Shown: positions 29,001 to 44,000, counted from the stretch's first letter. The stretch: 64,000 nucleotides of DNA from Pisaster brevispinus (GCA_023634235.1 JAMKCF010000006.1:12008647-12072646), one strand, 5' to 3'. A program made the numbers and translations. Notes: generated by a model from the sequence alone, not told the origin.

Positions 29001-32000
29001 TTGCATTCATTAGGCTGGAAAACATTGTGTGTGTCAGGGAACCGCCCCCCCCCCCCTTGTCTACCTGTGGAGATCATTCTAATGCGTTGCGCCTTTGTGT
29101 ATGGGGACGTTATTATGAAGAGTTTTGTAATTGATTAAATGTGGCACCAGGTATGGGTGGCTTGTGTCTCGGGTTGCAACCTTCCTCGGTTCATGCACTC
29201 CTCCCGGACCGTCTTCCGCATACGAAGACGACAGAGCAAGCTCAGAGAGAAAAACACTTCTGCGCTCTCTTGATTCAGATGAAAAGAAAACACCATGATA
29301 TGGCTGGAAAGGACGGAGACAGACGAGAGGAGCTTGGTTTCGGGCTGTCGGGGAACTGTCGTAATATTTGTATGTTTTACGATTGTTTTAATACAAGATG
29401 GAGTACAGTTAAGACCTGATTTTGGCTCTGAAGTAACAGTAACTTATGGTTGAGTTCTTTATGAATTAGCTCCGTCGACGTCACAATAGGCTATGCCTAT
29501 GTCTTGTGTTAGACGCTTGGGCGTTGCTTTAGAGGGGGCAATAATTTCAAGTGGTCGGCTTTTATTTTAATGAAGTTATTAATTGCACATTAAAAACAGA
29601 ATACATTGAAAAAACAGTTTACCCTCGTTATTAAGAGCACTGCTATTAAGAGGTTCTGCTTAAAAAGAGTGTCATTCTGTGGTGAAGTCTAGAGTCTCAC
29701 TTCTGCTTTGTGTTTCTTTGTTTTCTTGTCCTCTTATAACAGTGTTTCTGTTATAAAGAGGTAATTTAGCCAGTCCCAGCGATCTTTTTATAACGAGAGT
29801 CGACTGTATTGCCTTTTCGTTCAGTATTCTGCACATTTGCCTACTTCGTTCATCTATGGGGTTGAGAGAACTTTATATGGCAAAGGGAAACCAAATTTAC
29901 CCCTTGTGATCAATTTATTCAGAATTACTTGGATTAAATGAGCAAAAGCACTGTGCTTGTCAAGTTGGCCGGATGCTAAAGTGACCTCGTGTCGCACGGA
30001 CATCAACTGGACGGAGGACTTGCCCCTTGCGCCAGCACGAGACTGCCTTTTAATTAAACACCATCTAAAGACTGCTGTTCCACGTGGCACAGGACGGGCA
30101 TTAACCATGCTTTCAAGTTGCTGCTCTTCAAATAATTAGCCCAAAAAAAGACCGACCGTCTCTTTAATATTAGGGCGAGACTACATGGCCTTGTAAGGAC
30201 GAAGCCCAAGTTGATCAGGTTGCCCCTGTACAATTGATTGAAATGGAGATGACGAGTTAGCTACCGATTCATTTACCTCTCTCCTCCCATCAGGTTGGCC
30301 GGGGTTAGCTCGTATTTGAACGCGTTTCAGTAATGTCTATGCTATTGTTGGTGCTCCTCGCTAATACACATCCCTATATCAGTGTTTCTTTAAGCAATGT
30401 CATCTATACATGGCGGGGTTTTGTCCGTGGAGCAGGATGCGTTACAATGAACAAACCTTCAGGGGCTTCAGGGGGTGTGGGAGAGTATCGGTTTTTACGG
30501 TCGCGGTTTGGCATGAGGAAGTTAATTACAAGACACACAGACAGATGGATGGGAAGTTGCAAAGGCAATCGAATAAAAAAGACTCTTACAGAGTGCATTC
30601 TTGATTGTATATGTGAAAGTGCTGCAGCTTCATCAAAGTAAGGCACAATTCTAAAGTGCAACATTCGAAGCTTGCATGGTGTAGTAAATAATAGGAGGAC
30701 TGATAAAAAAGCAAGTCTGCGGGTGAAAACCGTGTGAAATGTTTCTTCAAAAAGGCGGTGGTTCAGAGAAGAGAAGAGTAGAAGTGGTTGAGTTAAAGGT
30801 GTGCAGTGGCTTAAGGGCACGTGGCACGTCGGGCACGTCTTCCCTCTACACCCGTATCCCCTCCCAATATGGCCCTTTGAAATTTAAACTACCCGAAACG
30901 TGAGAAATTTTATGAGTGTTTATGTATTACATTTTTGCCCTTACACCGATGTGCCTGTGGATTGTTTTTCACAGGACTCGGGAAAGTGCTGAGTATACAA
31001 TGCTTAACTACATCGGTGTAAGGGCAAAAACAAAACTAAAAAACTTCTGAATCTATATAATTATGTAGTATAACTGTTTAAAACTTTTTTTTTAAACATA
31101 CAATCATGCAGTGTGTTTTTTCTACCTGCACGTCAGATTGTCTTATACAAAATAGTAAACGGCACAAGGGCGCTGAAACGGGACTATAGTAGAAAAATGC
31201 AAACTCAAACTACAGTTTATTTGCCATAAGGTGCCCACCTAGAAACATATGGTGCACCCCTAGTGCCCCCTTAAATTAACTTAAGTTCACCGCTGAGGTG
31301 TCGACGTTTTTGAACAGACACTCTTGCGCGTCTTCTTAAATTTGTAAACGTAATACGATTCAGCCCACGTCATAGTATCCGAAATGGTTACAGAAAAATG
31401 TGTTATTTATACTATGGTACATTTTACACTGATTGTTATTTGTCCAAAAAGACAAATTATTGATTATACAATCGAATGTAGGAAACATGTCAAGAGGTAC
31501 AATGACTGCAAGGTTGGTAATTTTTCTAAAATCATTTCCACCTCAGGGAACTAATCATTGTATCTTAAGAAATTGTTCCTTTTTTTTTCTTCTCCCTCCC
31601 TTCTAGGCGTTGCCCAGATTTTGAACCGGACAGATGGTTTTCCGTTCGATGAGAATGACGAACAGCTGTTTGAGGTAAGAACAAAAAAGCTGAGGAAGAT
31701 AACATCATTTGGGAAATATAATCTAGGCCCCCCTGGTATCATTTACAAATGGTGAATGCTGCAGCCTGTGACGGTAGAGTCTCCCATAAACCTGTTCAAT
31801 AATTCAAAGATATAACACAGGAAAAACTGCTGCCATAGACGTTGATCGTGTTTCTCTTAAAGCCAGTGTAGTCTCCTCGAAAAATATCTCAATATTTAAT
31901 GACAGCTAGGATGTCTCTATAGGAAGCGACCTAACCTCCTGAAGAGTTTAAGTGTAAACAATGTCCGAACATTTATGCGAAAATGTAGGTAAAACATGCA

Positions 32001-35000
32001 CTTTGTGTAAGTATCATGCCAGGTAAGGATTATTGAAATGCGATCTGAAAAAACACAATTGTTTAATTTGAAAGCTCACTGAATATCCAGTTTATACCGG
32101 TACCGATCCTCCAGAGAACTGTTTCTGTCTGCAAAACTGTCAACATCTAGAAAATGGCATTTGAAGACCAGCATTATCAGTAGACCCCTTGCATTGACCG
32201 CCATCTTTGATGTCAAACAATGGAAATGTTCACGTGTGTACATGTACGTGCCCGCGCACAACTCTCAGTCAATGATAGGTCTTCCTTGTACCTCGGTGAG
32301 GGCGACATTTGTGTCTCGTGACGTCATATGCAAGGGGGTCTAAATACAGCAATCGATCAACCTCATATGCACGTGCACAAACATGTTTTCCATGAACGAA
32401 ATTTTCACAGGTTATTTGGATGGTGTGTTTATTTAAAACTTGAGGATTGGAATGATTTTACTCGGGCAGAAAAAAACAATTGTGCATTGTCCCGTTTTAC
32501 AACTTAGAATGATTTTAGGACATTGTATTCAAACTGCCTGTAGCTACCAGGCAAGCTCTGTGGTGTAGTGGTAAGAAAGCCATCTGCTGTACAAAGGCAA
32601 AGGTCGTGAGCTCAAATCCCACCCAAGTAATATACCTGTGGATTTGTTCATACAATGATTAACATACTTTGATGTACGGGTAAAAGCACAAATAATAAAA
32701 TGATTTCCCCACGGCACTCACATAAGAAAAGGAATTACACAACTTCCCTTTAAGATTTAGATGGATTGGCCTGTTAGAAATCAGCCAACTGCACCCATTT
32801 TTTTCACCAACCTTCCCTCGTAAATCATATTTTCTCAAATGTCAAAGCGGTACAATTCGATACGAGGGCCTCTATGGATGCCTTGTATTGAGTGCTCAAA
32901 GGCGGAGGGCCCGAATTTAAGAAAAGCAGATCCAAGCTGTAGAAGTAGTTTGATTTAATTTTGAAGTCACCTGACGGATGGTTTCAATGTTGATTGAGCC
33001 GAGTTGAAGGCGGGGAAACACTCCAAGGTGTGTGCATGGCAATCCCGTCTTGCAGTGAAAACACACTTGTCTGTAAAAAGAAAAAACCCGCATGGCCCCC
33101 GCGTTCAGAACTCTAGTTCTGTTTACATTACCTTGAGCGATTCAATTAAGGTTCCAAATCACACATTGTGCACATTGCCACACAATATTCTTACAAATGT
33201 GGAGCTCACGTAACGTGAATCATAATCCACAAGCCTGCGATTTAAACATTACATTTTTCCTCTGACGCCACGTGGTTGTTTTTGCCCTTCAAGTTCTAGA
33301 CAGTTTTCCATTTGTGGTTGGGTGGAGAACCCGTGGTTCCTCAGAAGAACGTACTTGCCTTTAAAGTTTGGTGTTTCGTTTCCAGACAAACAGGAAACCA
33401 TCACTTTTTAAAAGGAGTTTTTTATTTGTATACAATAACACACCCGTGAAAGTTCTCGATGCAAGGTATTTTGCACTCTAGAAACTCCCGGGTCAGAAAT
33501 AGCCCAGATTCCGGGTCCCAGGGGGGCCTGGAAAGTGGTTAAAAATTGGGTACTTTAACTCGGATTCTGCGTTAGTTTGACCGATTATTGGGTCAATTTT
33601 TACAAAAACTCGGGGTCATACTGACCCAAACGTGGGTCAAGCCCCACGGGACTCCGATCCTGGTCAGTGCTGCCCGGAACTTTTTAAAGTGTCATACCTT
33701 CGGCTAAGTCTTTTTCGTCCCGGCGCTGAGAGACTAAGATCTAACCGCAGATCACAAACACCTCATCAAAACTCTACCGAAACTGTCAGTCCGACAACTG
33801 TTATGAGCTAAGTGCAACGTCAGTGGTGAAGCACATCCTTAAATGTAGCAGTGCATTAAGATGGAGATGTAAAAGTTGATCTGAACGACTGGCTATCTCG
33901 CCTGTTCCTCATCAGTGTGTCAACCGGTGTTAAATGTAACACCCTTCCAGGGCTTCGATGCACATGTTTTAATTTGTAAAAACCAGTTACTGTACGAGAG
34001 TCTATTTGATAGCTATAGACCTGGCTGACCCACATGTATGAAGAGGTCCTCGTGTTGCACTGCATGGCATTGCCCTTTACAGGTTCCATTAGCATCTGAC
34101 ATTTGGACAATAGAGTCATGGTCGAGGGGTCCAGGGAGTTGAGGGGGAGCTAGCTGTATTCAAGTCGTTACCATTTTCTACAGATTCACGGCCGGGCCGA
34201 TTGCATCGCCCGTGCCCTTAATCAAGATGGCCTTCGGATGGGATGGGGTTTAAAGCAGTAGGTGCCTTGTGTTGATTTATTAACTACACCTTAAAGATCA
34301 AACAACATTTATTGCTGTAATGTGAGGCTTAATCCCACCTGTCTTCAGCTGTAGCACCTTTGTTTCCGTAAGTTTCTGAGCTAGAGGGAGCTTTTGAACT
34401 GTGCTTGGTTTTGTAACCTTGAATATTCAATCAATAATAACATATATGGCATAAAAGTGATAACTGATGTGGATATCTCCAGTTGGCATAGTGCACCAGA
34501 CTCAAGAGCCCTCGGAACACATGCAGGTTCGGACCCTGGCCTGGTCAGATACTATGTTTGTTTTCTTGAGAAGGGTACTTAACCACAATTTGCTTCTCTT
34601 TGCCCAGGTGTAAACAATAGGAGCTGGATGGTCTGGATGGGCACTATATTGGAGTAACCCTCAGTGCTCATAAAAGCAGTTTTAGGCCCATAGAGTTGAG
34701 AAAGTTAGAGGCATTGATATTATAGTATACACCTTATTCTTTTGTATGAGCTCTTGACCAAGGTGAACATATTTTGATAGGTCATTTGGTAACTTCAAGC
34801 CATTTCGTGGTGTTCTTGTTGAGGTCTATTTTCTGCTCACCGTTTGCTGGTCTGAAGTCTGGGCAATAACGAATGATGTGGCTGATAGTTTAAGGTCTGC
34901 CGCACTGACACAAATTTGAGCTTGTAGCTCAGATGCTGTGGGGGAATGGGCGTTACGGCCCAAGCCAGTTCTGAGACAATTGAGCTGAACCCAGGCCCCA

Positions 35001-38000
35001 ACTTTAAGTATATACCTGATGACAAGGGTAATACAGTTGTGAAACGCCTTAATAGAATGTAGAAGGATACATACGCTATAACAACAATTTAAAAACACAG
35101 ACAAACTATAAAGTGTTTCGGTGTGTCTTGAAAGAGGTATATAAAATGTCCAATGTTTGTTGTACCAAATACTTGAACTTTGATTTCACATTTAAAACCT
35201 AAATGGACGTACTTTGTACTTACTGCACTAACTGCACTCTCGTAATTATGTGGTTTTCTTTTCATCAACTGTCATTTGCATGCAGACGAATAGACCTATG
35301 CAGGAACAAACAGAACAACTTTTGAAGCAGTCCCGGTTTACAGCTGTGTAATTCCATCATGTAATAATACCGTCAGTTCTCATGTTTGTTTCTTTCCGTG
35401 TCGTGGTTACAGTGTTGGAAACTGGTTGCCATGGGCGACCGTGGGAGTTTGTCTATTTGCACATAAGTACCCCACTACTGGCGAGGTGGAAAAATGGAAA
35501 GGGAAGGACATTCTAAATGATTCTCAGTTCATTCGTGTCATGTTTGATGGCGAGATAAAATGGTATCCATAGACAAACAACGCCGGAGAGGAAGTGCAGC
35601 GTTTGATAAGGCAGAGATGGAATAACCGGGCGCTAATTGTTGGTGGGAGGGGAGTTACAGCAAAATGGAGGGACGATCTGGCAAGGATCACATATATGGG
35701 AAACCCGATCTAGGAGGATAGGTGACTACAAGCTGAGCTGTAGATCAACATGAGCATTATTCAAAACCATGTTTGGCATTTCAGAGGAGACGAGAGTAAT
35801 TGGAGATCATGAGCCCTGCCTTATACAAGAGCCGTTGATATTCAATCCGGGAGTGCAAGTGATTTTCAGCTTTACGAGGGCAAACAAAAATCACTGTCAG
35901 CGACTTGTTCGTCTAGATGTAATAGATCGAGTTTTAACTAGCTGTCTGGCTTGTTTTGTCAGAAATTAATTTGTCCGTGGATGTCATGAAAAGATATTTA
36001 GGATGATTGTTTTCAGTAAAATAAACGGTAGAAGATTTGCCGATGACGTCAACAAATACAGGATTCTGCTCAACTTGTACAAAAATGTCTCTTATTAATT
36101 GGGAATATATTGTTTTTTCTGATACGGGTTGATATATTGTGCTTTTGGAAAAGTGTATCTTAATCATGGCAGGAAAGTCGAGTCATTAGAATGTTCAGTA
36201 GGCATGATGAATTGCTTGAGGCAGCGTAACTAATTCCCCTCCCCTCCCTCAAATCTCCCAGCCACACCCACCCCTTTTTAGTTCTGTTTGCTTCTCCCAA
36301 TTCTCTCACTCACTCTTTCCTCGTCCACGGGATTTTGTTTGTGCTGCAAGGTTCCCCAAGGTCCGTGGTTGTGCCCAGTTTATCACTTCTGTTACCCTGT
36401 CTCCCTTCTTTACTGTTAACTCTGATTGATTGCCGGCTGCCTGACTGACTACGTTCTCGATCAAACGGAACTTTGCAAAGGTTAAAATGTGGAGATGTCA
36501 GAATGTGTTTATTCCAGATGTCATTTAGGGGGAGACATTGCAATTTCTCTTCCTTCCTCGCAAGGAGGCATTGATCACTGCCTCTTAGCGTCCCTTTGTG
36601 CGTAATCTCCTTGCTGACTTATAATCAGAACATACTGAGAGACAATTATCTCTAGACTTGAGTCTGGAATTTAGCCCTGGATTCACGTCAATTATTCATT
36701 GTACATGAAAGGCTCAGTCTCGAATCATCTTTATTTTGTCAGACAAAAAATGGATTACGAATGGTGAGAACACGAGAAGATCAACATAACTTACCTCACC
36801 CCGAAATGCATATTGTTTTTGTCCGAACGTGGAAACCTTTCGTTTTAGTGGCTCTTGAAGTAAGGAACAAAGTTTCAAAGGGCATCATTTGATTCGAATA
36901 GTTGGAGCTTGAATATAGACAACATAACCTTGTGTTTACAAAAAAGAGGGACCTTGTACATTCCGGGGCCTCTCTGGCAGGCAAGACAATGGTCATATGG
37001 GAAATTCTACATTTTGTTTGTTAATTGCCAACTAAATTAACAAGTTATGACAGTAACCGCTAAACAAGTTCTGAGATGTGCCACTTTCTTCATGGTTGTT
37101 AAAAATTGTACAGTGCAGTCTCCATGAAATATTTTACGCTTTCTTCCATTGCGCTGTAGAGTTCTGCCTGCAGGAAGTCCAGGCAGGTTACATAGTCGAC
37201 AAATCAGTAGGAACAAAAAACTATCTACATGCATGTAATTATGCAAATTGCGTCGGTCTCTCATACTCAGAGATCTGCATTACCGTATTTTAATTTAGAA
37301 TGGTACACATGCATTAATCTAGTCTGCGGGGCTTTGTCGCCGGTGTGTACGTGTATCTGATCTCGATTCCTCTTTCTTTCCTCATCAGTGTTTCAACGTC
37401 AGCTTGATTATCAGGTTTGTGTGAACGTAGACGCATGTAAATGGGGTATTGATAAAATAGCAACGGAACCTGCAGTGACTCAAAGGACGTATCCGAATTG
37501 GCGGCTACAGCTACGGCTACGGCTACGGCTATGGCTACGACTGTTGCTAAGGGTGTTGCTATAAGGACTTCCTATACTTCAATGTATGATGACGCGGCGA
37601 TCCAGTAGTAAAATAAAAAATAAAACATTGTTCTTTATCGCCGATTACGAGACTTTGAAACACTGTGTGTCAGAAAACGTACAGGTAATTTTTTAAGTAG
37701 TTCTGAGCATGCGCACGTGTATAATTCTGCTGCCACCTAGCGTTCCCGAAAGTCTCCAATTAGGCCTACTTCATTTTTTTACTTGCTTTACCTATCCCCC
37801 TCCCCTTCCTCAAGCCCCAATCAAAAGACATTCCTGGTTTATGGGAGTCATTCACCATAACCCATAACATAACTCAGAATTCATAACACAGCTGTTGTGA
37901 TTGAATAATTTGTCCAATCGGGTGTGAGTAAACAGACTGACAATCACACGCACATTCTGATCAGGTATTCCTCAGGAGCGCAGCTAGACTTCTTCCGATT

Positions 38001-41000
38001 GTGATTTTTGATTAATACCTTTCAGGTGTTTTCGGCATTTTGAGAAGTGTGACCTTTAGGGCTTAGGTCTGTCGAGTCGCTGTTAAGAACGCCGGATTCG
38101 AATCACAACACACGCGTTGATCTTTAGTTCCCTGCTGCAGAGAAACACTCAACGGATGTCGGCAGCCATTCCTCACCATGTACGTCTTCCCCATTCTCTA
38201 TTTAACATCCAGCTCAACGAGCTGAAGTGCTTTTAAAACACACTCACAAACACGGGCATTACAATAGAACCACAAAAAAAGATATCAAAAGAAAACCGTA
38301 GATCCTGATAAATAATGCACAGGAGATTCAGTGCGATATAGTCCGGAGTTTATACCTGCCACCTGCACGGGTGGCCTGAAAGGAGACTTTCCCCGGGGGT
38401 AAACTCCGAGTCGCACCTGCTGATGTTTGTAACAAGGCGAAGAGGCGTTAGACTGTTAACCATAGGTGCTAGACGGTAATGAGTGAGTTATAAACAGGTT
38501 GAGATCAATGCCATAGCCAGAGCCCATAGAAATGAGGTCTGCGTACACTGATATGGGATATCGGTTGTGGGCTCCCTGAATGAAATAATAACAGTTACAT
38601 AAAAAAGCAACACCATTTTATAATGTCAAAAAGCATGTTTCAATTTAGACATCTATTACTTTACTGAAACACCTCTGCAGGTACTTGATGTGGTTAGCTA
38701 TAGACAAGAACAAGTTTAATGAATTTAGTTAAGATTCCGAAAATGTATCAATAATATGTTGATATGGTGCCGCCATCTTTGTTTTTCCCGGTATAATTTA
38801 GTGTGAAAAACCGAGGCTGAGAAACCAAAGAAGTTGGCTATGCGGGGTATATGTCCAACTTTTGTTTAATCTGAGAATCTGAAGTCAATATATTTTTGAT
38901 GTTGCAATGACACACCAGGAAAATGACATCAAGAAGCTCTACATGGTCATGGGGGTGGGTTAAGGTAGTTTTAAAACCCTTCACAAAAAACTCAAGAAAG
39001 GAAGTAGAAATGGGCAATTTAGCATGAATTATGTTGTAGGGCCCCCTTTAGAAAGTAAACCCTGAAATCACGGAGGGATGTTTGTAATAAAAGATCCCAA
39101 CTCCAGCCTGCATACAGAATATGTGAACGTATATGTTTTCAAAATAGAATGCGAGATGAATGGTTTTTGTACCTGAAACCAGGTCAGCCTTTCTCCAGAC
39201 ACGTACTGAGATGTTTTCATGTCCCAGGGAAGACGTTCAACCCGAGACGTCATCGCAAGAGTTCGGTCACTCGGTCCAAGTACGAAGCAGCCTCGTCTCC
39301 GTAGCAGAACACTGACCTTTGGATCCAGCCACATACCCCCTCTGTGAACCTGCCGATGTAAAAGTACGGGGGCTATTTTGGAGCCCTGGATCGATTTGTC
39401 TCGTTTGGAATACGCTCTCCGGGGGCTAGTTGTGTAATAGGACCCATGTAGAGGATGCCCTACTCCTAAAGGTGCAAGCTAACCAGATTTACCTTTAAAG
39501 GAGATAATGATGTGACGTACCTTGGGTGAAGAATGTCGGCGGATACATTTGTGAATCAAGTGGTGGTATTAGATAATCGTTTGAGGTTGTCTATACCAAT
39601 TTGGACTGAGGATTTCTAAAGGAAAGGGGATAATTAGGTCCTCCACCCCTCGGCGTATAAGGGGGCAGATGGGTTGGTTTGCCAAAAATTTGACACACAC
39701 CAAAAAACAAATGTACGAATTTCCAATACATTGCCTTGTAAGAAAATATTTGGGGGTTTTCGTCCATTGTTTTTCTTCTTGCTTTATCCCAATTTTACCC
39801 ACTCAGTTTGCCCGAATTTGAGACGGCACAACAGTATTGTGTCTTCGGTTGACATCACAGTAGAAAGGAACAACAGCAATGACTATAGGTAAACACCCAA
39901 TGTTTGTTTCAAATAGAAATGACCCATAACCCATTTGTGTCTGCTATAGTTTTGATATAATGTAATATGATCAACGCTGACTCAATGTCAGATTTAACTC
40001 AGTTTCTCGCAATCTCACGTTCTTTACTGTGTTTTATCTCTGAATTGTCTGACAGCTCCAAAACACTGCAGCCTCAAATGTGTATCCAAAGTAATAAGTA
40101 TGTAAAATTTGAAATTATTTAGGTTAACATTTTCCTTTTAACGGTGCAACTTTTTGGGGGTTTTTTGGTTTAATGGCATATGCTCTTTCCGTTGAGAGCT
40201 TTCACTTGATAACTCGGAAAGAATATCAGAAAAACACTCATGATACACTCATCCATTCCACTGTATACTATCGGAATACAGTCTCTATTCACATTGGTGC
40301 TGATTACTAAGGCGCTCCCAACACAGCGTTTTGCATTAGCCTGCCCAGCCTGCGGGTTGCAAATTTCATTTCGTTTAACCGCATGATGCTGGCCTCGTCA
40401 TGATTATTGCCAATGTGCCTATATTTCTTATGTGTTACCGTTTTCCGTTGCCACAGTATGTCTGTGTCTCAGCTAACCATTATGATTTCTTTTGGTGTTC
40501 CCCATTTTTGGGACTCGTGATTCGAGCGGGGCTGACTGGACTTGAGTTCGGACCCACGAGACTAACTTTGACCCAGGGTAGCGTCGTATAATCATTGAAG
40601 GCTGTGTTTCCCGATAATTCATTCCTATTTGGAAATATTATCTCACCTTTATCATCGGGTGTGTCTTGCAGGCTGTTAAACTTATGCATCGTTAGAATAG
40701 GTGCATATCTCCGGAAGACAGAGTTCGTTCCTAATCGAACAGGAAAGTGCATTCTGATCTAACCATCCATAACCACATGAAACGTGTGCAGGCTACTTCC
40801 ATTCACTCAAACAGACACATACAGAGATTTGATTTGATTTGATGTATTAGGGAATGGTGGTTGAAAGGACAAAGACGGTCACGTTATATTTATTAAGTGC
40901 CGTTGGTTGGGGGAGATTTCTCAAGCTATTTCTTGGATGTTTTTCCTTGCCCTTTTATAAAGTTGTTATACAAACAGTACAATCTAAAACTCCTGTATCA

Positions 41001-44000
41001 GAATTGACCCGACTTCTGGGACTATGGGGCTGACCAGTTTCTGGGTCAGGTTGGCCCGGAAACTTTTTAACTCGGATTCTGAATCACTTTGAATCATTTT
41101 GGGTGTCATTTATACACAGATTCCGGGTTGTTCTGGTCAGGCCCCACTGAAACCGGAATCCGAGGTAACCTCTGACCTGGGAGTGTTTAGAGTGTAGTGG
41201 GTGCATTCTATTAGCTTCACCGACGTTGCCCGAGTAAAGTCACTTGAGTTAACAGGAACAACCGCACTCCTTCTTTGAATCGTGTCAAAATGACCCAGAA
41301 ATTGGTCAAACTGACGCACAATCAAAATCCCTTGTTTTGACCAGTTTCCGAGTCAGTCTGACCCAGAAATGGATCAGGCCCCCTGGGACTCAGCATCCGG
41401 GTGTATTCCGAACCGGGAGTTTTTAGAGTGCATACTTACTGTAAAAAGAAATTGAGGGCACGCGGAGACACGATCCAAAAAATACAAGATTTATGAAAAA
41501 TAAAACATGTATTTTTATGTCCAATATTTTAGAAAGCAACTTGTTACTGCGATTCAGTAAGTTGTGTTTAGTCTTAAGAAACGTGGATCTCCAGCCAAAC
41601 CTTCCCAATCCCATTCCGATATATTCCCCTTTACCTATATTATGCATGTTATTATCACCTAACATTTCCCTCTTGTCATAATGTTACTTCAAAATCATCA
41701 AGACAATCGAAAATCCCTCACGTGTCAACTACAAAAAGATACAGAATAATGTAGGATATAATATTTAAGTCACTTTGCTATAGGAGCGGAGCGAATAATG
41801 AAGACCTAGAGTGCAATGTCGCTCTGGAATTTACCAAAATGGATATCTCGTTACACACTCGTTGTACGGTAATAATCGAGGCGACGCACACCTGTGCCTC
41901 AAGTACATGTGTGATGGCCGATAAAGTGCATTATATTACGGCGTCCCCTCTCTCCTAAAGAGAGGCCACTCTGACTGATTCTCTTACTGCACTGATTTGA
42001 TTGATTTGATTTGAGGGGATCTGATAAATTATTTATGAGCGTGTTGATAGTCTGTGACAATGCCTCGATCGACAAGGTGTATGTTCCACGGAGGGTATAC
42101 AGTGTGCACACAGGTATATCCTGTACAACTTTAATGATATCTTATTATTATTGCTTGGTTTATTTCAGAAATAAAACATTTCGCAGCCTTCAGGAGGTTG
42201 AATTGAGTTGTATTTTTACAAAAGTAAGAAGATTTAAAAGATGTCAACATAAAAAAAATTAGCGAATGTTTTTACCAAAACACATAAAAGAGTATTTTAC
42301 AACTACAACCAGACTGCAGCTATATTCGACATGAACAACAGTGACGCCTACTCAGACTTGGACAACAATGACATCAACTCAAACTTGGACAACAATGACA
42401 TCAACTCAGACATGGACAACAAAGACATCAACTCAGACATGAACGACAGTGACAGCAACTCAGACTTGGACAACAATTACATCAATTCAGACATGGACAA
42501 CAATGACATCAATTCAGACATGGACAACAATGACATTAACTCAGACATGGACAACAATGACATCAACTCTGACATGGACAAAAAAGACATCAATTCAGAC
42601 ATGGACAAAAAAGACATCAATTCAGACATGGACAACAATGACATTAACTCAGACATGGACAACAATGACATCAATTCAGACATAGACAACAATGACATTA
42701 ACTCAGACATGGACAACAATGACATCAAATCTGACATGGACAAAAAAGACATCAATTCAGACATGGACAGCAATAACAGCAACTTATACAAGGATAAATA
42801 TTGCAAATATTGTTTTTTAATACAATTTCAGCCGAAGAGTAGTATTATTGTCTTCCCTAGGCGCGGGTGTCTTGCTGTAGATGATGGAGACTAAATGACA
42901 CCACGTATATTTACAACATCAAGGACTTGTGCCATCTGCGCAAAGTGTTCACACATTAGAAGAAGGAAGCAAACAGTCCCTTAACTTACTCTTCTTTTAC
43001 TTTCTTTTACGTCATACTTTGGTTGAATGCCATGGCAACTAATTTTATCTTCATCTTCATTGATTTAGTCAGCAAAATACCGATACATCACACTTAAACA
43101 TGTGTGCTCCGTGTAGATGAGCTTTACAACCATAATTAAAGTTCAAAGTTGGTGCTGCTGGAGACTGGACTTGAAGCTGTCTAAAGTGGTGCTGCTGACT
43201 ATGCTAGCTGATTTGAAGCTGTCTATACTGGAGCTGCTGACTATGCTAGCTGATTTGAAGCTGTCTATACTGGAGCTGCTGACTATGCTAGGTGATTTGA
43301 AGCTGTCTATATTGGTGCTGCTGACTATGCTAGCTGATTTGAAGCTGCCTATACTAGTGCTGCTGACTATGCTAGCTGATTTGAAGCTGTCTATACTGGA
43401 GCTGCTGACTATGCTAGCTGATTTGAAGCTGTCTATACTGGAGCTGCTGACTATGCTAGCTGATTTGAAGCTGTCTATACTGGTGCTGCTGACTATGCTA
43501 GTTGATTTGAAGCTGTCTATACTGTAGCTGCTGACTATGCTAGCTGATTTGAAGCTGTCTATACTGGTGCTGCTGACTGCTAGCTGATTTGAAGCTGTCT
43601 ATACTGGAGCTGCTGACTATGCTAGCTGATTTGAAGCTGTCTATACTGGTGCTGCTGACTGCTAGCTGATTTGAAGCTGTCTATACTGGAGCTGCTGACT
43701 GCTAGTTGATTTGAAGCTGTCTATACTGGAGCTGCTGACTATGCTAGCTGATTTGAAGCTGTCTATACTGGTGCTGCTGACTGCTAGCTGATTTGAAGCT
43801 GTCTATACTGGAGCTGCTGACTGCTAGTTGATTTGAAGCTGTCTATACTGGAGCTGCTGACTATGCTAGCTGATTTGAAGCTGTCTATACTGGAGCTGCT
43901 GACTATGCTAGCTGATTTGAAGCTGTCTATACTGGAGCTGCTGACTATGCTAGCTGATTTGAAGCTGTCTATACTGGTGCTGCTGACTGCTAGCTGGTTT

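Larger units (their letters stand above)
24099..31606 (+). other. Intron w3, about 7.5 kb
   Basis: No exon recognised. Contents: the nested MITE pair at 24170-24535, a MITE-like element at 25718-25845, a SINE head near 26105-26175, a possible transposon fragment at 29617-29811, a perfect hairpin at 30932-31030, and T/G- or C-rich tracts near 28640-28700 and 29044-29056. 26200-28600 is AT-rich with nothing identifiable. The acceptor is preceded by a long T/C tract at 31571-31604. Confidence 0.55.
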
